DNA of 64,000 bases from Aureobasidium sp. EXF-3400. Its lineage: Eukaryota > Ascomycota > Dothideomycetes > Dothideales > Saccotheciaceae. Both the position numbers and the translations under genes were made by a program. The stretch's first letter is position 1. The number at the start of each line of letters is the position of its first letter. Under the pieces are notes generated by a model, which was not told the DNA's origin, ran no database searches, and was given only the letters and a program-made list of their open reading frames with translations. Below are positions 1-10,284 of this stretch, one piece after another. The DNA lies in NCBI GenBank assembly GCA_024195585.1, contig SWBL01000146.1, positions 52,632 through 116,631 of the forward strand. The letters are read 5' to 3'.

Positions 1-683
1 AACTCGGCCCCAAGGCCACCATGAAAGAGCTTGCTCACGCCGCCTACTTCGACCGTGTCAATCTCTCGGCCCAAGGCCACTACAAGACCCCCGATATTGG
101 CTACGTCTGGGGTCCCAACACTGGTCAAATGTTCTTCTACTTCACCCAAGGTGTGGCAGAAGCCGAAGTCGAAATCGACACCTTGACAGGAGAATGGACT
201 TGCCGCCGCGCTGACATCAAGATGGACGTTGGCCGCAGTATCAACCCAGCCATCGACTATGGCCAGATTGAAGGCGCGTTTGTGCAAGGCATGGGTCTCT
301 TCACCATGGAAGAATCACTCTGGCATCGTGCATCTGGCCAGATCTTCACCCGCGGTCCTGGCGCCTACAAGATTCCTGGTTTCCGCGACATTCCTCAAGA
401 ATTTAACGTCTCACTTCTTAAGGACGTGAATTGGGAGAATCTGCGCACAATCCAGAGGTCTAGGGGTGTGGGTGAGCCGCCGCTGTTCATGGGCAGTGCT
501 GTTTTCTTTGCTATCAGAGATGCACTCAAGGCGGCCAGGAAGCAATGGGGTGAGGAGGAGGTGCTTGAATTGCATTCGCCAGCAACTGTGGAGAGAATCA
601 GGCTGTCGTGTGCGGATCCTATCATCAAGCGATCTATGGTCGTGCCTCAGGAGGGTGAGAAGAGTTTCTTCCTAAGCATTTAG
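1..683 (+). CDS. Xanthine dehydrogenase, C-terminal part (5' truncated by window)
   Basis: This is the last ~227 residues of xanthine dehydrogenase, the molybdenum/FAD/2Fe-2S enzyme that oxidises hypoxanthine to xanthine and urate in purine catabolism. The frame is open from base 3, so the gene starts outside the window; the first ATG (21) is internal. The fragment belongs to the C-terminal molybdopterin domain. It shows the family block around GRSINPAIDYGQIEGAFVQG and the SRGVGEPPLF block, whose glutamate is the catalytic base of the family. It ends at a TAG with no intron in the visible part. The call is firm; aldehyde oxidase is the only close alternative, and xanthine dehydrogenase is far more common in fungi. 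Confidence 0.93.
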   Translation, partial: LGPKATMKELAHAAYFDRVNLSAQGHYKTPDIGYVWGPNTGQMFFYFTQGVAEAEVEIDTLTGEWTCRRADIKMDVGRSINPAIDYGQIEGAFVQGMGLFTMEESLWHRASGQIFTRGPGAYKIPGFRDIPQEFNVSLLKDVNWENLRTIQRSRGVGEPPLFMGSAVFFAIRDALKAARKQWGEEEVLELHSPATVERIRLSCADPIIKRSMVVPQEGEKSFFLSI

Positions 684-1257
684 ATGTGTTGGTTATTAAT
701 GTGGCAGCTTTCTCTGCTGCTCTTTCTTCTTGGGAGTAAGGTTGTGTTGGAAGGAGGTCTTCCAGGCGTCTATGATATGAACATTTTAGCCTATCACTTA
801 TCAGATGATGTGATTTTCAATTTAGCTGCCTTACACTTCTGTCTCGTTTCTTCACGAAGTTCGGTTAGGTCGTTCCTTCTGTTGCTACATCCATAGCCGC
901 GCTTTCCCTGGACGGAGCAAATGAGACGTTCCTTCCGAAGTTTGCTTCCAAGGCGTTCCCTTCTTATGTGATTTGAGTCTTCTCTTGCATAATTGAGTTC
1001 GCTTCCACGCTTTGAGCGGCTTGAGAAGACACAGGTTAAACAATAGGGAAAGGACTTGATGACAAGAGGGATAACGAAACAGGCAAATCTCGTTCCAAAA
1101 GGGCACAAAGGAGGGCTATGCAAAGTACATGAGCAAAGGAACTTTTCTTCTATCTGCTATACAGTAAACATTAGAAACATAATCATTAGAAACAAAGAAA
1201 GAAAAAAAAAAACAGTGGTATCTGAACTAAGGTGGATGATCTAAATAAGGGAAAAAA
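684..1257. other. Intergenic, convergent 3' ends
   Basis: No gene is seen here. It lies between two converging genes and holds A-rich tracts (for example around 1200-1212) that fit 3' UTR and polyadenylation sequence. Open frames in it are short and unrecognisable. Confidence 0.6.
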
Positions 1258-3017
1258 TTAATGTCCAGCACGCGTGAAATTGCTGAATCCATAGGTGACC
1301 CTCTGCCCTCTCGCAGCAGGATGGATGTGGCCATTCTCCGACACTCCACTACGGCCAGCCACAGCTCTCTTAGAATTAGTCTTTGCAGCCGCTGCAGCAG
1401 CATCAGAGTAAAGACCAGAAGAATATCCATAAGCAATGAGGACAGCAGGATTGGCAATATCGAAGTAGCCAGAAGTGTCGCTATCGCTCTGCTCGGAAAA
1501 GTACTGCACACACTGCCAGAAACCATCGCCTTCGCCTGCAAGACCTTGGTCGCTCGTGCTGATAAAGTGCAGATCGAAGGAAAGGTATTCGTTCGGATCT
1601 TCGTAGCGGTAGTAGGCGTCTTGGGCACATTGCTGAACGGCTTGGTCGGCAGTGAGCGTGCCGGTGAGGTTTGTAGTGACAGGAGGGAAGTTGTCTGAGT
1701 AGTAGGCATTACCAAGGTTGTTGGGGTCCTCGGTGTAACCGCATCCTCGGTAGAAACGTGTATACTCGGTGTCGGCAACGGTGACGGTCGCGGAAGGTGT
1801 GTTGGATGGTGCACGAGAACAGGTCGAAGCAATTGTGGTGGAAGCCGAGGAAGCGGTAACACCAGTGGAGGCGTATGAGCTGGCGACAATGGTCTTTTGG
1901 GTTGAAGTACCTGAACTCGAGCCCGATTTGGACCCAGAACTTGAAGCGTAAATAGTAACGAAGTGAGTAGCAGTAGTAGTTTGAGCGCCAACCGTCTTCA
2001 CACTAGTCACAGTTCTAGTAGATACGATCTGCGCTCCACTCGATGCTTTGGCGGTGCTTGAAGCTCTGACAGTCACTGTAGTCTGAGCAACGGTGATAGT
2101 TTTTTGAGGAGAGCTGACTGTCATCACACTGGTCACGGTCTTAGCTGATGCGCTCAACGTTGTTGCAGCACCAGATGCCTTGGCCGTGATTGTAGTTCTA
2201 GCAATTGTGACGATCTTTTGAGAGGATCCAATTACGCTCAAAGTCGTAGTTCTGAACACCGTGGTTGGGTTGGGTGTTTGGTTGTTCGCTGTGATGGTCG
2301 TTTTAGCAACCGTCAAGGTGGCTGTAGGCTTGAGAGTGATCGTAGTCTTGGCTATGGTCACGACAGATTTTCCGTTGGAACTGCTCAATCCTGAGGCCTT
2401 TGCAGTGATTGTGGTCTTTGCAATGGTGACTTTCTGAGTTACGGTCGTCCTGGCTGTGCTGACGACAGTATGCTTCTCAGTAATCGTCGAAACACCAGTG
2501 GTCAGGATAGGGACAGATCGAACTGTAGTCAGAGCCACCGTCGATCTTGCAACTGTGATGGTGGAATATTGGACAATAGTTCTAGTAGCGACTTTGAAGG
2601 TCGAGATTGGTGTCCAGTCAGCGCCGATTCGTGCTGCAGGCTGGAATTGGCCATCGATGATGCATTGGCAAACATCGTAGACTTGTTGTGTGTTCAGGCC
2701 AGGAATCGGGCTCTGGGTGCGAGGACTATGGCATGTAAGCTCGGAAATGGCACGGTGTGGTTGTAGGGTAGATTTACGTTGCCACATAGAATTGGCAGAA
2801 AGGAACACCATATTTGACGTCCTCATTGAAAATTTCCAGATGAGATACAACGCAAGCTATAGGTTTGGTGAGCATTTGAACCTCGACCATAAGTTCGAAT
2901 GAACATACCTGATGATCTAGGGATGACTTCGACGCTTTCTCTATCGGCGTTGGATAGTGGAGATGCAATAGTGAGCACCGACAGCAAAGTTGCAGTGAAC
3001 AAGGAAAGAAACCGCAT
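1258..3017 (-). CDS. Secreted Thr/Ser-rich repeat protein, three exons
   Basis: Exons on the minus strand are 3017-2909, 2856-2778 and 2725-1258, giving 551 residues. Both introns are 52 nt with GTATGT/GTAAAT donors and TAG acceptors, and the join restores one frame through a Cys-rich block (VPFCQFYV, then VYDVCQC). Residues 1-19 form a signal peptide. The middle (~residues 100-330) is a run of degenerate units built on VTIAKTTITAK-like motifs, likely heavily O-glycosylated. A separate globular C-terminal domain of ~150 residues holds spaced cysteines (CGYTEDP, QQCAQDAYYRYEDP, WQCVQYFS). No GPI signal is visible. I do not recognise a named family; extracellular or wall-associated location is inferred from the signal peptide and composition. 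Confidence 0.82.
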
Positions 3018-4978
3018 TATGTTCTCTTCAAGCTACCAGAGCCCAAGGTTGGATACAAATGAGTGTAGTTTGAGAACGTTGACGGAGCGACCTGGAACTC
3101 GCTTGCCTTCTGGTGTTAGATTCGAGGAAATCACCTAGAGCGTCTGATCAAATTAGTTGGCAGGGAGAGGCTTTTCTATCAAGCCAGTGCTTCCTCGATC
3201 TTGGCCCATTGTGAAAGCAGGTTTGCTTGATAGCGCGACGTTTACACTATACCGATGTGATCACCATACGTACTTACCAAGACATACCAAGTGGAGGCCG
3301 GCAAAGCAGTAACCTCCAACGGTCACAAGGTGCTTCTGTGCCGAGCAAAGGTAGGGTGGAAGGGCATGAAACGTTGGTGACTAGGAGGGCCTCTTCCAGT
3401 GAAAGAGAGACAAGAGTTCGATCCGTCGCAGCCGGGAAGGTACAAGCAGGAACATCAACAGTATGGTGACAACGGTCCCTTCTTTTATACATTCTCTGCC
3501 CTATTCGCATTTGACTTGTCGTGATGCGAGTTATGGAATCATGTCATGGTTATGCCTCTGTCGACCAGGTACCTAAGAGACGCGATCACTCGCACTGTAG
3601 TCGAAGTACCAGCGATTGAGGCATTTTCGATCAACCAGCATGATGGAAGTTACAATATTGGTAGATGACCAAGGAAGCAGGCAGGCACGTTGCAGAAGGA
3701 ATCCCTCGGACGTCGGTCCTTGTGGGGTGTGTCCGACCTGATTGGTATTGACGCCCCTTCCTATATGTATCAGCAACGGTCAGACTGCTACCATGCAACC
3801 GCGCGCATGACTCTGACACAGCGGATGATACTCAGAATATTTTATTCGAGATATAGCGCAGCGCTTACTCATGTATCGCGATGTCGTAGGATCATGATCG
3901 ATTTAATCACATCGGAGCAGCCAGACTTGGTGAGGGTCCCAGTATCGAGTCCTCGCATGTGATCTCCTTGGACGACTCACGTACAGCCAACTCATTATCC
4001 AACTTCTTCCTACCAACCTCCTCTTTTCCTCATGACTCGGGAATCTTCGCAGGCGGCTCGCGAATAGTTTGCCAAGGGCGGCCTAGACTCTCGAGGCAGT
4101 GGTCGTTTTCCAGAAGGATTCGTCGTTCCTGACCGTTCAATTTTAATAGCTTCAGCGTTTACCAGCATCAACGGCCTGGGCTCTCCTCTCTATATGTCAC
4201 CATGTCAGTATCGTATCCACCACACGCGTGCGATGTACCTGTGGTTTGGCTGTTTGCCTACCTGGTCACCTCGTGGCAGTGGATAGGTTCACCTGTATGT
4301 GACCAATCTGGCATGAACCATCGCACTAACGCCCATTTCCGGTTCTTGCCTTGACAAATAAGACGATAGGATGAGTCTGCATTCTATCTGGGCAATGACC
4401 CGACCGCCGAGGCGGATATCATGTAGAGTTCTCGCATTCGTTTCCGATCCGGGTTTGCCCTGCACTCATTCGAAGATGGGGTCACGACCAAGGAGACTAT
4501 CGCTGGAGTCATGTCCATGACTCGATGGCTGGCAGTTGAGAAAAGTGTACCAATCTCTCCGTCCCTCTTTTGTCAGAGCGTGATGATAGCAATCCGCCGT
4601 TCTGCCTGGTCTGAGGCTCTAGACTTGACACACAGACACAAAAAGATCGGTTCGACCTGCATCGGAATTGCACATTCAGATCTCTGAAGGACATTTTCTC
4701 AGCCTTATCAGATGTCTCGTCCTCCCGAGACAATGAACCACGGCATTATGACCGCCAAACGGTGGACGTTTCTAAGTACAATACTAACTTGGGACTCTCG
4801 TACGAGAGATTGCCCGTCTTTGCAATCCTGGCAATACTCGGAACGAGCCACGATAGTGACAGCACTCAACAAGCCAAGGAGATTGTCTAGATTCTCAAGG
4901 ATCGCGATACCATTATTTGTGCCAAGTGTTCTCCCTTTGACAACCTATTCGACAACAGTGCTATGAACAAAATCTAAC
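3018..4978. other. Intergenic, no gene recognised
   Basis: About 2 kb between two minus-strand genes. It must hold the promoter of the secreted protein gene and the 3' UTR of the membrane protein gene. Open frames are short, lack recognisable domains and show no splice-linked continuation. I see no repeat or transposon remnant. Confidence 0.5.
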
Positions 4979-5479
4979 CTAAGCATCTACAGCTCTCAAA
5001 ACTCCGAGGAGAATGCATCCCCAGCTGATGATGTCCACTGTCAGAGATCGGATACGATGGACCTTGAGCCAGTCATCAAGCACTTTGACGCTGTTTCCCT
5101 TCGTCTCGTCGTTGATAATAGTTGTGAATTTCCAGGCAACGGCGGGTACGAATGCGAAATGAGCAGCACTGAACACTGTCCCCGCGGCATACCATTTTGC
5201 CGAGTTTGATGCAGCAAGTATTTGACGATGGAAGAAACAATTTGCGCCTGCAGTCACGATGGTCGTTGTGTAGGCTGCAATCAGCTGACCAGTATAGCCG
5301 TAGAACCAGTCTTCAATATAAGTTGGCAGCAACGTATTGCTCTTCTCGCGATTTCTTTGTCGAGTAAAAATGCTGATGAAGGCGTTCTGTGCCCAGCAGT
5401 ACGAAAGTGTTGCAGAGGAGGTAATGAGTGGAGCGATTCGCAAAAGAACCACTGGATCAAAGAATTGACGTGATGCCAT
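4979..5479 (-). CDS. Small four-TM membrane protein (DUF1772-like)
   Basis: Single-exon gene of 166 residues. Four hydrophobic stretches are visible, at about residues 8-36, 63-83, 97-117 and 146-164. The block WLKVHRIRSLTVDIISW before the last helix resembles the conserved loop and fourth helix of DUF1772 (anthrone-oxygenase-like) proteins. The function cannot be set from sequence: family members range from polyketide tailoring enzymes to uncharacterised membrane proteins, and no polyketide synthase is near. The ATG at 5479 starts just before the first helix, so it is the natural start. Confidence 0.72.
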   Translation of the reverse strand: MASRQFFDPVVLLRIAPLITSSATLSYCWAQNAFISIFTRQRNREKSNTLLPTYIEDWFYGYTGQLIAAYTTTIVTAGANCFFHRQILAASNSAKWYAAGTVFSAAHFAFVPAVAWKFTTIINDETKGNSVKVLDDWLKVHRIRSLTVDIISWGCILLGVLRAVDA

Positions 5480-6012
5480 TTTAACCCTTTCTGGAACGAA
5501 TCACAAACAAGGTATGAGATCTATGTTGCTCGTCTCGAGAAGTTGGAGACATGGCTTGCTTTATCATTTGTCGTAGTTCTAAGATCGCGTGATTGTGGAG
5601 TGACGCAGGATCACAGCTGTGCCGCAAATCGCCATCACAGTCCTTTCTGAGACCCTTTACAGAATTAGCATGACTTCTACGTTCCCTCCTCCTCAAGGAC
5701 GACCATCGTAGCTGTTCGAACCGTCGCTGAGTGAAGGTGTGCGCGCGACTTCTTGAAGGCGGTGAGTCTTGGGCCCCCTCATCTCGAACGGGCCGACATC
5801 CGGCGGCTAAGGATATCTCGGCGAGCATTGGCCTATCTTTGCACCGCGATGAAACCCTGTGACCCTACATGGTGAGGGCTTGCACCATAATCCTGATGGT
5901 CGCGTGCCATCTGATTTCCTCCGTTCACTCTCGAACTACAACAAGTGGCACTGCTTCTCTGTATTTCTAAACTAGATTGTGTCCGTAGTCTCGGTTCTGA
6001 GCAGCAATAAAA
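5480..6012. promoter_or_regulatory. Divergent intergenic region
   Basis: Separates the start codons of the four-TM protein (minus) and the MFS transporter (plus), so it should hold both promoters. No coding sequence or clear motif cluster is seen. Confidence 0.5.
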
Positions 6013-8070
6013 ATGGCAGCATCCAATAAGGGGCAACCTGAGCGGCGTCTGCCAGTGCAGCAGATGTGTGTATTGGTAAGTGAACATTGTGACTCGTTTG
6101 CTCTCTGATCCACCATGTACAAATATGACTGATCCAATCCCCTGACAGGCTCTATGTCGGATATCAGAGCCGATCGCCTTCACATCAGTCTTCCCATATC
6201 TGCCAGAGATGATTGAAAGTCTAGGTGTACCAGAAGCTGAGGTCGCGAGGTGGGCAGGTATCTGTGTCTCGATGTTTCCTCTAGCTCAATTCTTGACTGC
6301 TGTATCCTGGGGCCGTGCTAGCGATCGTTATGGCAGAAAACCAGTCATCTTACTCTCGTTGACTTGCACCATGATCACGTCTCTTCTATGGGGATTCTCG
6401 AGTAGTCTCGGTATGGCAATTGCTGTACGAGCACTTGCAGGAGCCGCCAACGGTACTGTCGGTATCATCAGGACTGCCGTTGCTGAAATGGTACCTTGGA
6501 AGGAGCTTCAGCCTCGTGCGTTTAGCGTCATGCCTCTCGTCTGGAATATTGGCAGTATCTTTGGTCCTACACTTGGAGGTGCTCTTGCCAACCCATACCA
6601 TGTCAAGCCTGGTCAGCCCTTGTCGAACAAGCCTGCTTTCTTTGAGCGCTTTCCGTATGCGCTGCCGAACATGCTTGCTGTAATTCTGTTCATCTCAGGT
6701 ATCACCATAGGAATACTGTTTTTGGAGGTCAGATATGCTCTCAATCGCATTTTGCCACGAGATGCTGACCATCGTAGGAAACACTTGCGGCGAAACGAGA
6801 TCGTCGCGACTACGGGCTTGAACTTGGATTGAGACTGAAGTATTACGCAAAGCATGCATTCAGAAAGACTAGACAAATGTTCGGTTCTGAAAGTGGCCAA
6901 GAAGACTCGGAGCGAGAGCCGCTTCTTAAGCCCCAGTTCGCACCTTCCTCAGGTCCCGATGAAGAAACAGGAGCACAAGCGACGCCAAAACCAACGCTCC
7001 CTCCACCTAGCTTTAGCGAAGTGCTGCATTATCAGACCATCATCAATTTGGTCGTCTATACCCTACTTGCTCTTCACAACATCGCTTTCGACCAACTGAT
7101 ACCCATCTTCATGCACCACCCTGTGCAAGACCATTCAGCCGACAACCCTGACTTTGAGCCTCCTTTCAAGTTCGCTGGCGGATTTGGACTTGACTCTGGC
7201 AGTATCGGATTTATATTCACGCTCTACGGTATCTCAGGGATGTTTGTGCAATTCCTAATCTTCCCACCAGTTGCACGGAAATATGGTGTGGTTAGGTGCC
7301 TCCGTGTCTGCGCCATTTGCATGCCAATCATTTACTTCTTTGTCCCTTTTACTGCTCTCCTGCCGGACAGGACCACTCAACAGGTGGCCATCTTTGTCTT
7401 GATGATCATCAAGGGCTTTTGTATGTTGTTCTGAACTCCCTTCTCTAGGCATGCTTCTAATGTGCTTGCAGTTTCCACGTTCGCCTTCCCTTGTTCAACC
7501 ATCCTCCTTACAAATTCCGCCAGCAGTCTGCGTATCCTTGGCACCCTGAATGGAATTGCTACGAGTGCGGGTGCTGTCGGAAGAGCAATTGGTCCAGCAA
7601 TCGGAGGTTCAACCTTCACGTACGGTGTCGAGATTGGTTATGTCATCTTGCCATGGTGGGTGCTCTCCCTCATAGCCGTGCTTGCAGCCATACCGTCCTT
7701 CTGGGTTGTGGAAGGCGAAGGCTTTGGTGGTGACGCCGACAATGTTGAGGACGATGAGGACAGCATCATCCAGGAGGACGATCAAGAAGCTGAATATGGC
7801 AATCCTAGCCCGCTGCTCAGCCGAACCGATACCATATCCTCGGACGTGATCTCGGAGGATGAACGTGCGTATGATTCCGACGATACAGCTCGCGGGATTA
7901 CAAGATCGCCGCAGATCAGGAGTAGACGCGCATCAGGTAGCAACCGTCTGTCACGTCGCCCGTCAAGAAAGATGTCTGCTCCCATTGGTATGGAGAATCG
8001 CACAATCTCAAGACGATACAGTAGCAACCTTGGACAGAGTTTTGGAAGTGCTGGAAGCTATAACCCTTGA
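6013..8070 (+). CDS. MFS transporter (ZIFL1/YCR023C-type)
   Basis: Four exons: 6013-6075, 6149-6727, 6778-7420 and 7472-8070, giving 627 residues. The joins restore the family blocks: LPVQQMCVL-ALCRISEPIAF in helix 1, FLE-ETLAAKRDRRDYG before the central loop, and IKGFFSTFAFPC in helix 10. The loop between helices 2 and 3 carries the MFS motif GRASDRYGRKP. Twelve helices are expected, split by a long acidic central loop (~residues 235-300). A Ser/Arg-rich tail of about 120 residues follows the last helix. This family of fungal and plant facilitators is linked to efflux of drugs, metals or organic ions; the substrate here is unknown. The short first exon fixes the start, because the 6209 ATG would lose helix 1. 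Confidence 0.9.
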
Positions 8071-8602
8071 TTCTGGCTAGCAAATCACGATATGGCGAGC
8101 TTTTGCAATTCCTTTGAAGACACACAAGATGGGACGATTCTAATGAAGTGAGTGCATCAAACACCATTTTCGAATTGATCTTCAGAGGTTATCATGCGAG
8201 ACGGATTGGTTTATGTATTTTCTGGTGTGCATTTTCGTTCTCTTATGATTGTTCTTGCATCGATCAGAGTAATGGAGTCTGGTTGACTGGGCTCCTAAGG
8301 CCCTCATTTTATGATCTCGAAACTCGAAAGCTGCCATGCGTCATTATAAGACTGTAAGAACAACACGCAAAGGAGAAAGAAGAGATGGTTGTGTGAAAGT
8401 GTCAATCCTACATCAACTGCATGTGAGCAGGAGTAGGTCATCATAAAGTAATATTTACATCATCTTAGCTATGTACAAAACAAGGAGCTTTTCCATCAAA
8501 AAAAGACTCGGATATCATCTCAAACCAACCCATCATAAATCCTTTTTCCCCCTCAAACAAAGGCAAAACATAAAAACAGAAATACCTCAGCGAGGTAACT
8601 TA
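8071..8602. other. Intergenic, convergent 3' ends
   Basis: Lies between the convergent MFS transporter and permease genes. Only short A-rich tracts and untranslated sequence are evident. Confidence 0.55.
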
Positions 8603-10284
8603 TTACCTTCCGATGAACTTGAGCTCAAGAGGTCTCAGGAAGAGATATGACGTGAAGCCAAAGGCAAAGCCAAGAGCACTGCCAACATCACCACCGTAGG
8701 GAGCTTCGCCAGCGTGGAGAGCGATGGGGCCAACGAACCACGTTTGTGACATACCAGTGACCATACCCGCGACGCCGAAGCAGAAAGCAGCGACAGCGGC
8801 AATACCGATGGCGAGGTTCTTAGGCTTGTCGTAGTTGGAGACAACATAGGCATCCAGAGATCTCTTGAAGACAAAGTGGTCGGCGAATGCAATTCCGGTG
8901 TAGATGGCCAGCCAGTATCCAATGAAGTTCATGAAGTTCTCGAGGACAGTCTCGAAGTGGCTGTAACCGGGAATGGCGATGGCGATGTATGCACCAGTGG
9001 CGACGATAGTGAGGATGAAGCGAGGCAGGCGCTGGATCCACTTGCCGAACACCTGGACAGTAAGACCGACCGAGTAGATGTTAGGGCAGTTGTTGGCAAT
9101 GATGGAAAGAGCAAGAATGACAAGACAGAACTTTCCGAATGCACCAGTGTGGGGAATCAGAACAGCACCAAGAAGACCACCGGTGCTTGACTGCTTGTAA
9201 CCCTCGGCGTAGATGTTGTTACCATTGTTGATTTTTGTGGCAGTCATGACAGCCAGACCGAGCATCTGAGTGAACAGAAGAGGGAAGAGCAGACCAACGA
9301 AGGTGAAGAGGAAGACCTTCCATCGCTTCTGACTGCTGGGCTGGTAGACAGTGTAATCAGCAGCGTACGAGGTCCAACCAGTAGCGAAGCCGTAGATGGT
9401 AGCTCCGAAACTGAGGACAGCACCCAACTCAGACTTGCCAGTGTCCCAAGGAATGTTGTAGAAATCGCCGGTGTGAGCAAAGACACCGATGACGATCAGG
9501 AAGACGATGAAAGTAGGGATCCATGACCAGAACTCATAGATGTGAACGATCTTGTAGCCGAAGAGGGTGATGGCGAAGGTGCAGAAAGCAATAACCAGGA
9601 TACCAGCCCATCCAGGCACGTCGTTGTTGACAGCGTTGAGAAGCTGAGCACCAACAATCGAGTTGACCGAAGACCAACCAATGCAGGCAATCACGTTGAA
9701 AATGGCGATGAGCTTCACGCCCCACCACCCAAACCAGAATCTCGAGAGGACCATCTGGATGCAGATCAGTATTCGACCAGCAAAATTACCGTCACGTGCT
9801 ACGAACCTGGCGAAGACCAAACTGGGGACCCAATGCAGAGAAGAAGGACACCGGAATAATACCGATAATGTTGAAGAAGAGGATACACAAAATACCATCG
9901 GCGAAGCCAGTGTAGAACAATGAGGGTCCAAGGATACCAATGGCGAACGACGAAACGACCATGTTTGCTGAGAGCCACTGAAAGGTATCGTCAGCAAGAG
10001 GTTCGCTCGTCTCAGCAAATGCCTCGGATTCTCACCATTGTCATGACGTTCAACAAAGCCTTGATGCCAGTCTCGGTTCTCTCATTCTCGGGCACGCGCT
10101 CAATACCGCGCTGCTCGATGTTGAATTTGCCAGCCAGACGCTGCAACTTGCCATAGTAGCCATTGCCATACTCGAAGCTCTCTCCTGGAACAGCAGCGTC
10201 TTCGTAGGCGTACTCCGCCGATGAAGGGATGCTGCCAACACCCGCCTCCACGGGGTTCTTCTCCAGATCCTGAACGTGCGACAT
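8603..10284 (-). CDS. NCS1 purine-cytosine permease (Fcy2/FcyB type)
   Basis: Exons 10284-10036, 9977-9807 and 9754-8603 code for 523 residues. Introns are 58 and 52 nt and exon joins are in phase. The product has the length and layout of fungal purine-cytosine permeases: a hydrophilic N-terminus with IEQRGIERVPENERT, then WLSANMVVSSFAIGILGPSLF in helix 1, a Gly-rich helix 2, and about 12 helices ending in FLRPLELKFIGR. It acts at the plasma membrane as a proton-coupled importer of adenine, guanine, hypoxanthine and cytosine (family knowledge). The start at 10284 (MSHVQDLEKNP) matches family N-termini; the open frame runs upstream but has no similarity. Three GATAAG sites lie 236-428 bp upstream. 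Confidence 0.93.

Noticed and set aside
1227..1991. 254-codon open frame on the minus strand
   Set aside because: It is a Pro/Leu/Thr-rich shadow of the Thr-rich secreted protein in another frame, without a start or splice context of its own.
1..10284. Purine-use cluster (xanthine dehydrogenase plus permease)
   Set aside because: Three unrelated genes lie between them and strands differ. Nucleotide-related genes are spread over the whole window, so proximity alone is not evidence of a cluster.
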